Source: Arachis hypogaea (lineage: Eukaryota > Streptophyta > Magnoliopsida > Fabales > Fabaceae). Taken from it: 64,000 nt of DNA. A program made the translations under genes and the position numbers. The notes under the pieces are model-generated. The model ran no database searches. It was not told the DNA's origin and was given only the letters and a program-made list of their open reading frames with translations. Positions 41,829-53,865 of this stretch are shown one piece after another (positions within the stretch are counted from its first letter, which is position 1; every line of letters begins with the position of its first letter). Location: contig NC_092044.1 of NCBI RefSeq assembly GCF_003086295.3, forward strand, positions 68,639,213 through 68,703,212. Direction: 5' to 3'.

Positions 41829-43768
41829 TGATGTGTGGAAAACGATCCAACACAAAACTCACCGGCAAGTGTACCGGATCGCATCAAGTAATAAAAACTC
41901 ACGGGAGTGAGGTCGATCCCACAGGGATTGAAGGATTGAGCAATTTTAGTTTAGTGGTTGATTTAGTCAAGCGAATCAAGTATTGGTTGAGTGGTTTATC
42001 TTTAACAGAAGCTAAATTGCTTGGAATGTAAAGGGAGAGGGGAGAATTGCAATAAACTAAAGAATAGGAAAGTAAAAGATGCTGAATCTTAAAGGACAAG
42101 AAATTAAATGACTGAAACTTAAAGTGCAAGAAATGTAAATTGCAGTAACTTAAAGTGCAAGAAATATAAATTGCTTGAATGGAAAAAGGAGTTGAGGATT
42201 GAGAATTCAGAAATTCAGCAAAGGAAAGTAAATTGCAACAATTAAATAAGCAGAAATTGAATTAGAAACAACTAGAATTCAAACAGAAATGGGAATTAAC
42301 TTGAATCAGAGGTTCACAGAAGAACCAACAAGGAAAATGGGATCTCAGGACTCAAGAGACTAGATAGCAAAGTCTAGATCTCAATTGCCTTCCCAGATCC
42401 AAGTTCACAAAGCAATTAACCAGAAATTGAAGAAGAAGCAGTAAAGGAATTGTGATTAAACTCAATTATGCAGAAGAGGAATTAAAGAGATTTTGAATGG
42501 AGATTGAGACAGAATTTCCTCAATTCTTCACACCCAAAACTCAAACAAGAAAAATAAAAGTGCTCAAGCAAGAACGAGGAAGAAGAGAGATCAATTCTCC
42601 TCCCCAATTCTCTGAAATCTCAGTGAAGTCTCCAAGAGAAAGTTCAAAAGCTCAAAATAAAAGTAAAGGTTCAAAGGAAAATTCAAAGTTCAAAAGTAAA
42701 AGTAAAAGGTCCTAATTACATCAAACTAGCTCCTATTTATACACTTTCTATTCTTGGATCTTAGGATTTGGATGGGCTTTTGATTTGGTGAAGGAATGAA
42801 TTTTATTGGATTTTTAATCCAATTTTAGCCCATGAAGGATTGCTTCCAGGAGGCTGCCCTGCCCTTGTGGAGGGCAGGGCAGGATTTGATGCGTGCGGCC
42901 TTGGTGCGAGCGTGGTGTGCGAGCTTGGTGCGCAGGATGCTGCCCTGCCCTCGCGGAGGGCAGGGCAGAAATTTCTGGTGCCCCATTTTGGTGCCTGTGC
43001 ATGCTGCTGGTGCTGCCGAGTGATGCCTTGGTGCGCCAGTTTGGTCCGCTGGCCGTGCCACAACAAAATGCTGCCCTGCCCTCGCGGAGGGCAGGGCAGT
43101 GTTTCCAAATTGAAGTCCCGTGTTCGAGACTTGGCCGATGCACACGCTACTATTTTTCCTCGGATTTCTTGGCACCATAATGAGGCCTAGTTCCTTGCTT
43201 TCTCCTTGTGCCGTGTTCGACTCTTGTGGCAAGCATTGGTAGGCTTTTTCCTTTGATTTATTTTCCATGAAGGCCCGATACTGCCCTTGTGGAGGGCAGG
43301 GCAAGGTTTTGATCTTCTTTGATCCAAGGCACAATTTTGTGCTCTACCCTTGTCGTGGGCAAGGCAGAGTTGCCTCTCAAGCCTTGTTTCCTTATGTTGC
43401 CCTCCTAGAGGGCAGTGTGCCCTTGTGGAGGGCAATACTTGCACTCCTCCTTTATGCGCCACGCCTTTTTCTCCTTGGGTCACGCTTTCTTAAGCCACGC
43501 TTTCTCTTTTCTTCTTTTCTTCACCTACAATCAACCAAAACAACCACTCAAAGTATCACTAAATTCACAAGGCTTATAAATCAATTAAAATTCAATTAAA
43601 TTTAGCTTAAACCTCATGAGTTAGCATCAATTTAATGGTAGTTGCTTGATCTAAAGAAGTTATGCATTTTCACTCCAAATCACTTACTTAGGATGCAAGA
43701 AAGTGCATAAAGATTAATAAAACAAGTGAAATTAGCTTGAAAAATGGGTATATGATGACTTGTCATCA
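41829..43768 (-). repeat. 3' LTR of element E
   Basis: 1940 bp. In its own direction it starts with the palindrome TGATGAC-AA-GTCATCA (43768-43753) and ends CCACACATCA (41829). It contains a palindrome cluster with stems such as CTGCCCTGCCCTC/GAGGGCAGGGCAG (42940-42968, 3-nt loop), 42854-42882 and 43071-43099, a TATA box GTATAAATAG (about 42740 on the minus strand), and the U5 hairpin CTCAC-GGGA-GTGAG (41898-41911). Multiple overlapping 60-180 aa ORFs here arise from the GC-rich palindromes. Confidence 0.93.
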
Positions 43769-43805
43769 CAACACCAAACTTAAATCTTGCTTGTCCCCAA
43801 GCAAG
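43769..43805 (-). promoter_or_regulatory. PPT region and GGGA-loop hairpin of E
   Basis: On the minus strand: CTTGCTTG-GGGA-CAAGCAAG (43805 to 43786), then TTTAAGTTTGGTGTTG and the LTR. Perfect 8-bp stem. Confidence 0.72.
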
Positions 43806-45380
43806 CATCAAAACTAAGAGAAATTGAAATGAATAAGAAAAGAACACATATCCTTATTAGGCATATAGCAGAACTTGATTTATGGAGTCTTTATGCAGAC
43901 AATGATAACTCAATTATTGTTGCTGTTACATAATATACATCTTTCCTCAAAGGCTTGCTAAACTTGCTGTTATAAGACTTACTTTTTAATTACTCCCTTG
44001 CTAACTTTTCTTTCTTATAATGCTTTAACAAGCTTATTATTCTTTTGGAGGTTTGGTGTCTAATGTTGCAGTAATAGCCTTTGGCTTTATTTTTTTGTTT
44101 TCTTTTCTTTTACTCAACATCCTTCCACCACAGACACATGGCTCACTATTTCTTCCTAGGATCATTGATGCCCAGCATCTCTTTGGATAACTAAATGTTC
44201 TGTATCTAAGTTGCTCTTTATTGTGGACTTTCAATTGGCCATCCCAAATCAGTTGATCTAAGTGACCGGGTTTTAAAATACCCCTTAGAATTTACTTATC
44301 CAAGCATATCTTAGTACAAGAACACCACAGGCATATGTCCTAGGGTCCAAGCTATTGGTGTCCAACCTTTATTCTTTGTTTTTCTTGCCACTTTGGCCTT
44401 TTCTTCTTCCTTTTCTTTCTGTTTTTGTTCCCAAGGACTTTTTTCTTTATTGATAAGAATCTTTATAACAGCAAGCTAACTCACAATTAAATGAAAATGA
44501 TACTATGCAGCAATTATTTCATGAGTTATGCATTTAATCAAACACATATACCACCATTAACTTCTATTCTACTTATGCAACATTGGATATTTACTTTCTA
44601 ATTCAAACAATTCTCTTTTATTCAAGCATGTGGGAAACAAAACAAAATTTAGCTAACTGATGGATAACAAGCAACATGCAGATTTAGCATTCTTAACAAA
44701 CAATTCCACTTGCAACTAGTTATGCACTTTAGCAGGACATACAATGGTTTCTAAATTCAAAACATTTCACAGCAGCAAGGATTAAGTTTAGATACAACCT
44801 TTGAAGTTGCAGCTCTTTGATTCTTCCTTCTGTTGTGTTCTCTTTGAGTTAAGATGCATACTATCTTTAATTGTTGACTCATGTCCTGCATGATTCTCAA
44901 AGTTGCTTGCTTCTCAAGCCCTTAATTGTATGGTTAGTATGCATAAGTTGAGTGTGGCTCTTGGTTTTATTTAGGTGTGAGAACACCAAACTTAATTGTT
45001 TGCCACTGCTTCTGATGCAACAATTTAACCATATGTGAAACCTTGTGTCCTTGCTAAAGGTTAATGAAATTAAAGCTAGAAAGAAGTTAAACAGTTGAAT
45101 AATATGTTTGGTTGCTTGGAGCTAGCATCATGCAAGAGGTGAGAATGTGTTTTTAAATGATATTTTTTATTTGATTTTTTTTTTGTGGAACACCAAACTT
45201 AGAATCTTTCATTCTCTCTTAATTGTTTTGGTGTGCAACACCAAACTTAGCTCCTTGCAATCCATACCAATTATTCAACATTTTTATTGAAACAGCTGTG
45301 AGAAGAAAACTACCTCAGGTTGGGTTGCCTCCCAACAAGCGCTCTTTTATTGTCACTAGCTTGACATCTTCTGTTTTTAC
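43806..45380 (-). other. 3' untranslated region of E
   Basis: About 1.5 kb without a credible gene. It carries three further copies of the PPT-like word TAAGTTTGGTGTT on the minus strand (about 44995-44982, 45201-45189 and 45249-45237). No third ORF and no palindrome array is found, unlike the A family. Confidence 0.6.
45318..45356 (-). promoter_or_regulatory. Conserved post-pol box of E
   Basis: The minus strand reads GACAATAAAAGAGCGCTTG then TTGGGAGGCAACCCAACC, about 25 bp after the pol stop at 45382. Nearly the same as in A1 and A2, although the proteins of E and A differ considerably. Confidence 0.72.
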
Positions 45381-45381
45381 T

Positions 45382-47217
45382 TCAAGGAGGATTTAGGTTC
45401 TGAACCTCTTTTTCCTTGTCCCATTGTCCTCCTATGTATAGTTTTGCTCTGTGACCATTTGCTGTAAACCGACCCTTTGTTGCTTCATCTAGCAATTCAA
45501 TACTCCCATAAGGAAAGACCTTAGTTACCAAATACGGACCAGTCCACTTAGACTTAAGCTTGCCAGGGAATATCTTGAGTCGTGAGTTGTACAAGAGTAC
45601 TTGTTGTCCAGGTTTGAATTCTTTCTTCAAAATCTTCCTGTCATGCCATCTCTTGGATTTTTCCTTGTATATCTTGGTATTTTCATAAGCTTCTAGCCTA
45701 AACTCATCCAGCTCATTTAGCTGCAACAACCTTTTCTCTCCTGCTGCTTCAGAATCAAGGTTTAAAAGTTTAGTAGCCCAAAAGGCTTTGTGTTCAAGCT
45801 CTACAGGGAGATGACAAGATTTGCCATATAACAGCTGAAAGGGGGACTTCCCCATGGGAGTTTTGAAAGCTATTCTGTACGCCCAAAGTGCATCTTCCAA
45901 CTTCCTAGCCCAATCCTTTCTTGTGCTACCTACTGTTTTCTCTAGGATTTTCTTCAATTCTCTGTTTGCTAATTCAGCCTGCCCATTATTCTGAGGATGA
46001 TATGGTGTGGCCACTTTATGAATAACTCCATATTTATGAAGAAGTTTCTCCATTTGTTTGTTACAAAAATGACCACCACCATCACTGATAAGACCCTTGG
46101 GTACTCCATATCTAGTGAAGATGTGCTTCTTTAGGAATTGAAGGACAATTTGTGCATCACAGGTAGTTGTGGCTATGGCTTCCACCCACTTTGAAACATA
46201 CTCCACTGCTACCAAGATATATTTGAAAGAATAAGAAGGGGGAAAGGGTCCCATGAAATCAATGCCCCATAGATCAAACAATTCTACTTCCAAAATGAAG
46301 TTCTGCGGCATCTCATTCCTTCTTGTCAATCCTCCTGCTCTCTGGCATTCATTACATTGGTGGACAAACTCTCTGGCATCTTTGAAGATGGTTGGCCAAT
46401 AAAAACCACTTTGCAATATCTTTGCAGCTGTTCTTTCCGGACCAAAATATCCACCATAAGCTGAGCCATGGCAATGCCATAATATATCTCTTATTTCACT
46501 CTCAGGGACACATCTTCTAATTATTCCATCAGAACATCTTTTGAATAGGTAAGGTTCATCCCACAAGAACTTCCTTGCTTCATTGATTAGCTTCTTCACT
46601 TGTTGCTTAGTGAATTCTTGAGGTATCTTCCTCCCCACTTTGTAGTTTGCTATATCAGCGAACCATGGTGTTTTTTGGATCAGCAGAAGATGTTCATCTG
46701 GGAAGCTTTCATTCACAGGTTGCGACGCTTCTTGAATTGTTTCTTGTGGCAACCTTGACAAATGGTCAGCAACTCGGTTCTCAGTGCCTTTCCTGTCCCT
46801 TACCTCAATGTCAAACTCCTGTAGAAGTAGTATCCACCTGATAAGTCTTGGTTTAGCATCCTGCTTTGACATCAAATACTTGAGGGCAGCATGGTCAGTA
46901 TAAACCACAATTTTAGATCCTATCAAGTATGACCTAAACTTATCAAACGCATAAACTACAGCTAACAATTCCTTCTCTATTGTGGTGTAATTTTTTTGAG
47001 CCTCATTCAACACCTTACTTGCATAATATATGACATGATGCAAGTTTCCCTTTTTTTGTCCAAGCACAGCACCAATTGCAATATCACTCGCATCACACAT
47101 GAGTTCAAAGGGTAATTCCCAATCCGGGGGTGTGATAATTAGTGCTGTTGTGAGTTTATGTTTTAAAGTTTCAAAAGCATGCCGGCAATTTTCATCAAAA
47201 ACAAAAGGGGTTATCAA
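45382..47217 (-). pseudogene. pol: E pol, second part: RNase H and integrase (open for 611 codons)
   Basis: Open from about 47217 to 45382. RNase H residues D42, E81, D108 and D151 are in place (CDASD, TTIEKE, YTDHA, VADHLS). Integrase: zinc finger HCHGS..CNECQ, catalytic D320 (GIDFMGPFP), D379 (ISDGGGHF) and E415 (GQAELANRE), 35 residues apart as the DD35E rule needs. C-terminus with [20 protein letters not shown] (GPY/F module), no chromodomain. The apparent start is only the first codon after a frameshift: the upstream RT ORF was originally continuous with it. Confidence 0.93.
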
Positions 47218-47273
47218 TCATTAATAGATTACTCAAAGGTTTAGCTATTTTAGAAAAATCCTTGATAAACCTT

Positions 47274-49337
47274 CTATAAAAATCCTGCATGTCCCAAGAA
47301 ACTTCTAACAGATTTCACATTAATTGGTGGGGGAAGCTTCTCTATAATTTCCACCTTTGCCTTATCAACCTCTATTCCTTTTCTTGAAACTTTGTGACCA
47401 AGAACAATCCCCTCAGGCACCATGAAATGGCACTTTTCCCAGTTTAAAACCAAATTGGTTTCTTGGCACCGTTTCAAAACAAGAGTTAGATGTTTCAGGC
47501 AAGAGTTGAAATTGTCACCAAAAACAGAAAAGTCATCCATGAAAACCTCTAAAGACTTTTTGACCATATCTGAAAAAATGGAGAGCATACACCTTTGAAA
47601 AGTGGCTGGGGCATTGCATAGTCCAAATGGCATTCTTCTATAAGCAAAAACTCCAAATGGACAAGTGAATGAAGTCTTTTCTTGGTCCTTTGGATCTACC
47701 ACTATCTGATTATACCCAGAATAGCCATCCAGGAAGCAGTAGTATGCATGGCCGGCTAATCTTTCAAGCATCTGATCAATGAAAAGAAGTGGGAAATGAT
47801 CTTTGCGTGTGGCATCATTCAACCTCCTATAATCAATACACATTCTCCATCCTGTCACAGTTCTTGTTGGAATGAGATCATTCTTCTCATTAACAATGAC
47901 TGTCATTCCTCCCTTCTTTGGTACCACTTGGACTGGGCTTATCCATGGACTATCAGAGATAGGATATATTATCCCTGCATTCCATAATTTTATTACTTCT
48001 TTTTGGACAACTTCCTTCATCGCCGGATTTAACCTTCTCTGAGGTTGAACTACTGCTTTGAAATTGTCCTCCAAGAGGATTTTATGCATACATATTGCTG
48101 GGCTAATGCCTTTCAGATCATCGATGGTCCATCCTAAAGCATCCTTGTGAGCTCTAAGTACATCAAGAAGCTCTCCTTCTTCTTTTTTTGTCAGGGATGA
48201 GTTGATGATCACTGGGAAGCTCTCTGATGTGCCTAGGAATGCATATTTGAGATGAGTAGGTAATGGCTTCAGTTCTTGTTTATGCACCTCTTTCTTCTTG
48301 CTTGGGTTCTCCTCCTTGTCAATAGAGATCTCAGCTGCGTGTTCCTTTGCTGTCTCTTGATTAATTTCTCCTTCTTGCTCATGCTGATTAGTGTCTAATA
48401 TTTCTTCCATCAGGCTTTCTATCATATCCACCCTCAAGTAATCTTCTTGCTCAGGAATGTGTTGCATTGACTTGAAAATATTTATGATCATTTGCTCATT
48501 GTGTACTCTGAAGATCATTTCTCCTTTCTCCACATCTATAATGGCTCTTGCAGTTGCTAGAAACGGTCTTCCCAAGATTATTGAATTGTTTCCTTCCTCG
48601 TCGGTGTCCAAAATCACAAAATCCGCAGGAAAGATAAACTTCCCAACATTTACTAACAGATTTTCCACAATTCTATTGGATGTCTTGATTGATCTATCTG
48701 CCATGATTAGTGACATCCTGGTGGGTTTGAGTTCTTCTATAGCAAGCTTCCTCATCATGGACAGGGGCATTAAGTTGATGCTAGCTCCAAGATCACAGAG
48801 AGCTCTGTCCAAAGTTAAACTGCCTATGGTGCATGATACTACAAAGCTCCCTGGATCTTTGAGCTTTGGTGGGATTCCTTTTTGTAACACAGCGCTACAT
48901 TCTTCACTGAGCATTACCGTCTCTTTTTCATTCCAGTCTCTTTTCTTATTGATGAGCTCCTTCAAAAACTTGGCATACAGAGGCATTTGCTCCAATGCCT
49001 CAGCTAAAGGTATGTTGATTTCCAGCTTTTTGAAAGTCTCTAGGAATTTAGAAAAGTGTTGGTCCTTAGTCTCCTTATGGAATCTTTGAGGATAAGGTAG
49101 TGGGGGTGTCAAGCTTTTCTCCCCTTGAAGTTGTCTTGGAATCGGTTCTCCCATGATCTGCTTTCCCTTCTTCAGATTTTGTGGTCTATTTTCTTTCTCT
49201 TGAGGTTGATTCTGAGAGTGATTGCTTGCTGTTGCATCTTCATCATTGGTTTCCTCTTTTTCAACTTGCTTCTTGTCACTTTCCTTGGGCTTCTTGGTGG
49301 CTTCTTCATCTTTCAGCAGTGTTTTTCCACTCCTCAA
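47274..49337 (-). pseudogene. pol: E protease and RT (open for 687 codons)
   Basis: Begins at RSGKTL and holds the retropepsin site CDLGAS (residues 181-186), 'LGRPFLATARAIIDVEKGE', RT 'QPQRRLNPAMKEVVQKEV', '[18 protein letters not shown]', FLDGYSGYN and FMDDFSVFGDN (about residue 600). It ends by frameshift just after SFLGHAGF, in a run of five T's, and a second 1-bp change lies near 47212. Catalytic residues of protease and RT are intact. It is in frame with gag upstream except for stops. Confidence 0.93.
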
Positions 49338-50939
49338 CTCTATTGCCTTGCATTCCTCTTTTGGATTAGGAATGGTGTCACTTGGTAGTGAGTTTGATGG
49401 TTTTTAAATAGAAATTTGTTTGGAGATTTGCCCAATCTGCCTCTCTAGGTTCTTCATGGAAGCTTCTTGGTTCTTTGTTGTCAATTCTTAGTTCTTCATC
49501 ATCTTTTCTATGAGCATCTCTAGATTAGTGATCCTCTGAGAGTCTTGTGAGATTGGTTGGTTTTGGGGTGTTGATGGATGGTGATAGGTGTTTTGATTAG
49601 TTGGGTGGTTATTTGGTGGATAATGGTTAGAGTTGGGATATGTATTTTGTGGTTTTCTGTATGAGTTTTATGTAGCAGTTGGTTGGTTGTTGTGGTTTGT
49701 GTTTTTCCAATTGTTTTTAGTTGAGTTCCTTTGCCATGGCTGCTGAATTTGATTGTGGTTGTCTCCCCATCTGAGGTTGGGATGGTTCTTCCAAGAAGGA
49801 TTGTAAGTATCTCCATAGACTTCATTAGCTCCAGGATTTTGGTTGTGCATGTATTGGACTTGCTCTTGCTGTTGCTCTTCTTGAATTTCTTCATTTTGCC
49901 CCCAAGGAGTTGATGGTTGGCTTGTGGCACTCACTGATGCAACTTGCAGGCCATCAATCCTTTTGGCCATTTGCTCAAATTGTTGTTGAATCTGCTGCTG
50001 CATCATTTTGTTTTGAGCTAAGATTGAATCCACTCCTTCCAACTCCATTACTCCTCTCCTTTGTGATGGTTGGCGTTGCCTTTGGTGAGCAAAGAAATAT
50101 TGGTTGTTAGCCACCATATCAATGAGATTTTGAGCTTCCTCTGTAGTTTTCATGAGTTGTAATGAGCCTCCGGCTGAATGATCAAGTGCTTCTTGAGCCT
50201 TAAGAGTGAGTCCCTCATAGAAGTTCTACAGCTTGTCCCACTCAGTGAACATCTCTGGTGGACATTTCCTCAATAGTGCCTTATATCTTTCCCATGCTTC
50301 ATATAAATTTTCAGCCTCCATTTGAGTGAATGTCTGCACCTCAGTCTTCAATCTTATGATCCTTTGAGGGGGATAAAATTTGGCAAGGAACTTGCTTACC
50401 AAGTCATCCCACGTGTTGATGCTCTCCTTTGGAAATGTCTCTAGCCATTGAGTGGCTTTGTCTCTGAGAGAAAATGGAAAGAGCAGCAACTTGTAGCTGT
50501 CACGAGGCACACCATTGGTTTTCACAGTATCACAAATCCTCAAGAACGTGGATAAGTGTTGATTTGGGTCCTCCAATGGTCCTCCTCCAAAAGAACAGTT
50601 GTTTTGAACCAAAGTGATGAGTTGTGGCTTTAGTTCAAAATTGTTTGCATTGACATTAGGAGTAAGAATGCTACTTCCACAGTGTCTAGCATTTGCAAAT
50701 GTGTATGAAGCCAGGACCCTTCTTTGTTGTGGGTTATTGTTGGCCCCTCCTCCTGGTTGATTGAGATTTGATGGATCTCCTTCCATCTCTTGGAATTCCT
50801 CCTCAGATTCTTCCTCTCCAATAACGTTCTTTCCTCTTTCAGCTCTTCTTATTCTTCGAAGAGTTCTTTGGTCAATTTCAGAGAGGACAGGGGAAGATCT
50901 TCCTGTACCTGACATACAAACACACAACAATAAACACAC
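49338..50939 (-). pseudogene. gag: E gag (several in-frame stops)
   Basis: The likely start is MSGTGRSSP (50915). Capsid region: 'FELKPQLITLVQNNC', 'HLSTFLRICDTVKTNG', 'KATQWLETFP', 'KFLAKFYPPQRIIRLKTEVQTF', 'AWERYKALLRKCPPEMF' (retrotransposon gag family), then TAG at 50226, and a Gln/Asn-rich linker open at 49668-50153. TAA at 49668 and two more stops precede RSGKTL; all lie in the same frame as protease-RT. In other words gag-pol was a single long frame, and stops have accumulated in the linker. No CCHC knuckle. Confidence 0.88.
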
Positions 50940-51107
50940 AGATCAAGAAAACCAATGAAACTTTAATCTATAGCTAGAATGAAGTTTTAGTTAGTTTAAG
51001 CAAAAATTCAAACAGTTAGTGTGTTAGCCAAAATTAAAAACAACAGAAAAGAAAAAGTGTTTGATCTAGATCTCCACTTCACTTAATCATTGTCAATCTA
51101 TTTCAAT
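50940..51107 (-). other. 5' leader of E
   Basis: Short AT-rich leader between PBS and gag. No gene or clear motif seen. Confidence 0.6.
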
Positions 51108-51124
51108 CCCCGGCAACGGCGCCA
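51108..51124 (-). promoter_or_regulatory. Primer binding site of E (tRNA-Asp)
   Basis: The plus strand reads CCCCGGCAACGGCGCCA, exact tRNA-Asp 3' end, 6 bp from the LTR. Confidence 0.9.
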
Positions 51125-51130
51125 AAAACT

Positions 51131-53069
51131 TGATGTGTGGAAAACGATCCAACACAAAACTCACCGGCAAGTGTACCCGATCGCATCAAGTAATAAAAAC
51201 TCACGGGAGTGAGGTCGATCCCACAGGGATTGAAGGATTGAGCAATTTTAGTTTAGTGGTTGATTTAGTCAAGCGAATCAAGTATTGGTTGAGTGGTTTA
51301 TCTTTTACAGAAGCTAAATTGCTTGGAATGTAAAGGGAGAGGGGAGAATTGCAATAAACTAAAGAACAGGAAAGTAAAAGATGCTGAATCTTAAAGGACA
51401 AGAAATTAAATGACTGAAACTTAAAGTGCAAGAAATGTAAATTGCAGTAACTTAAAGTGCAAGAAATATGAATTGCTTGAATGGAAAAGGGAGTTGAGGA
51501 TTGAGAATTCAGAAATTCAGCAAAGGAAAGTAAATTGCAACAATTAAATAAGCAGAAATTGAATTAGAAACAACTAGAATTCAAACAGAAATGGGAATTA
51601 ACTTGAATCAGAGGTTCACAGAAGAACCAACAAGGAAAATGGGATCTCAGGACTCAAGAGACTAGATAGCAAAGTCTAGATCTCAATTGCCTTCCCAGAT
51701 CCAAGTTCACAAAGCAATTAACCAGAAATTGAAGAAGAAGCAGTAAAGGAATTGTGATTAAACTCAATTATGCAGAAGAGGAATTAAAGAGATTTTGAAT
51801 GGAGATTGAGACGGAATTTCCTCAATTCTTCACACCCAAAACTCAAACAAGAAAAATAAAAGTGCTCAAGCAAGAACGAGGAAGAAGAGAGATCAATTCT
51901 CCTCTCCAATTCTCTGAAATCTCAGTGAAGTCTCCAAGAGAAAGTTCAAAAGCTCAAAATAAAAGTAAAGGTTCAAAGGAAAATTCAAAGTTCAAAAGTA
52001 AAAGTAAAAGGTCCTAATTACATCAAACTAGCTCCTATTTATACACTTTCTATTCTTGGATCTTAGGATTTGGATGGGCTTTTGATTTGGTGAAGGAATG
52101 AATTTTATTGGATTTTTAATCCAATTTTAGCCCATGAAGGATTGCTTCCAGGAGGCTGCCCTGCCCTTGTGGAGGGCAGGGCAGGATTTGATGCGTGCGG
52201 CCTTGGTGCGAGCGTGGTGTGCGAGCTTGGTGCGCAGGATGCTGCCCTGCCCTCGCAGAGGGCAGGGCAGAAATTTCTGGTGCCCCATTTTGGTGCCTGT
52301 GCATGCTGCTGGTGCTGCCGAGTGATGCCTTGGTGCGCCAGTTTGGTCCGCTGGCCGTGCCACAACAAAATGCTGCCCTGCCCTCGCGGAGGGCAGGGCA
52401 GTGTTTCCAAATTGAAGTCCCGTGTTCGAGACTTGGCCGATGCACACGCTACTATTTTTCGTCGGCTTTCTTGGCACCATAATAAGGCCTAGTTCCTTGC
52501 TTTCTCCTTGTGCCGTGTTCGACTCTTGTGGCAAGCATTGGTAGGCTTTTTCCTTTGATTTATTTTCCATGAAGGCCTGATACTGCCCTTGTGGAGGGCA
52601 GGGCAAGGTTTTGCTCTTTTTTGATCCAAGGCAAATTTTGTGCTCTGCCCTTGTCGTGGGCAGGGCAGAGTTGCCTCTCAAGCCTTGTTTCCTTATGTTG
52701 CCCTCCTAGAGGGCAGTGTGCCCTTGTGGAGGGCAATACTTGCACTCCTCCTTTATGCGCCACGCCTTTTTCTCCTTGGGTCACGCTTTCTTAAGCCACG
52801 CTTTCTCTTTTCTTCTTTTCTTCACCTACAATCAACCAAAACAACCACTCAAAGTATCACTAAATTCACAAGGCTTATAAATCAATTAAAATTCAATTAA
52901 ATTTAGCTTAAACCTCATGAGTTAGCATCAATTTAATGGTAGTTGCTTGATCTTAAGAAGTTATGCATTTTCACTCCAAATCACTTACTTAGGATGCAAG
53001 AAAGTGCATAAAGATTAATAAAACAAGTGAAATTAGCTTGAAAAATGGGTATATGATGACTTGTCATCA
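51131..53069 (-). repeat. 5' LTR of element E
   Basis: 1939 bp, about 99% identical to 41829-43768. Same palindromes (for example 52242-52270 and 52373-52401), terminal palindrome at 53054-53069 and TATA box near 52042. Followed by TSD AAGAA at 53070-53074. Confidence 0.93.
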
Positions 53070-53074
53070 AAGAA

Positions 53075-53188
53075 CACGCAGCAGCCGATTGATCCACCAG
53101 CTGAAGGTGGCAATCCGCATAGTCGTCGTACCCCCTTGCTCATCTTTGAATGCACCGAGGACGGTGCAACCTTTTAAGTGTGGGGACG
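53075..53188 (+). pseudogene. H small 3' ORF remainder with AGGA hairpin
   Basis: Continues 41810-41828 after E; aligns with F 60000-60135 (CCACCAGCTGA.G, then TGCACCGAGGACGGTGCA). TGCACCG-AGGA-CGGTGCA (53151-53168) forms a perfect 7-bp stem and is followed by TTTTAAGTGTGGGGACG, a PPT-like motif. The coding frame is decayed. Confidence 0.6.
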
Positions 53189-53865
53189 TCGTCCGACCAA
53201 GCGGCCATTTTTGGGTGACAAATTTCTAATCCCAACATTTTTCACATTTTAATTTTTTCTGTTATTATCTCGGTCTTTTAGAATTTTTAGTTGCATTTTC
53301 CTAGTATGCATATATATAATAATCTTAGTCAAAATAATGAAATTTTTCAAGAAATTTATCTATAGGGCACCCCAATTGATTTGAAAAAGAAAACAATTTC
53401 ATTGAAACTTGCTTGATTTATATATTGTGGAACATGTTTTTGAGCTAAGAACACACAACCATATGAGACTTTGAGCCTAAATGTATGGTTGCATCATATA
53501 ACCATTATTTTCCTTCTTGTGTGTATAATCTCTTTCTATGATCGTAATCTTTGATTTGTTTGATTCTTTATGTCCATTATTCTATGTATGAATGTATTTA
53601 TATGATTGAGGCCTTCATTTCATTAGCTCCCTTATCCAAATGGCCTTACCCTTTTATCCACCTTTGTTAGCCAATTTTGAGCCTATGTTAAATCCCTTTT
53701 GTTCTTTAGTTTAGCACATTACTAGCCTTAAAGCGGAAAACAATAAATGTCCTTCATTTGGATCATTGATTAGCTTAGGCTAGTGAGAGTGTGTATCATC
53801 TAAGTGTGGGAAAATTTGAGAATATTGGCTTGGATAAAAGTGTGTTTTTATATTTTTGTTGAGAT
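53189..53865 (+). other. H 3' region before solo LTR S
   Basis: About 680 bp of noncoding H sequence paralleling F 60154-60665 ('ttgagcctaa', 'ggccttaccctttta', 'ttagcttaggctagtgag'), ending with a third PPT-like TAAGTGTGGGAAAA (about 53790-53806). Interrupted at 53866; the last five bases GAGAT are the TSD of S. Confidence 0.65.

Larger units (their letters stand above)
41829..53069 (-). mobile_element. Element E, complete minus-strand Athila-type retrotransposon (youngest here)
   Basis: 11.24 kb. LTRs 41829-43768 (3') and 51131-53069 (5') differ at about 18 bases plus one 1-bp indel by eye (about 1%). TSD AAGAA (41824-41828 and 53070-53074) is perfect. tRNA-Asp PBS and PPT are intact. It encodes gag, protease, RT, RNase H and integrase but no third ORF. 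A few stops and two small indels break the frame, so it is probably not autonomous now. Confidence 0.94.

Noticed and set aside
42803..43599. Many overlapping ORFs on both strands in the E LTR (60-170 aa; again at 52105-52900)
   Set aside because: They arise from GC-rich palindromes lacking stops; they occur in both LTRs and on both strands and show no domain.
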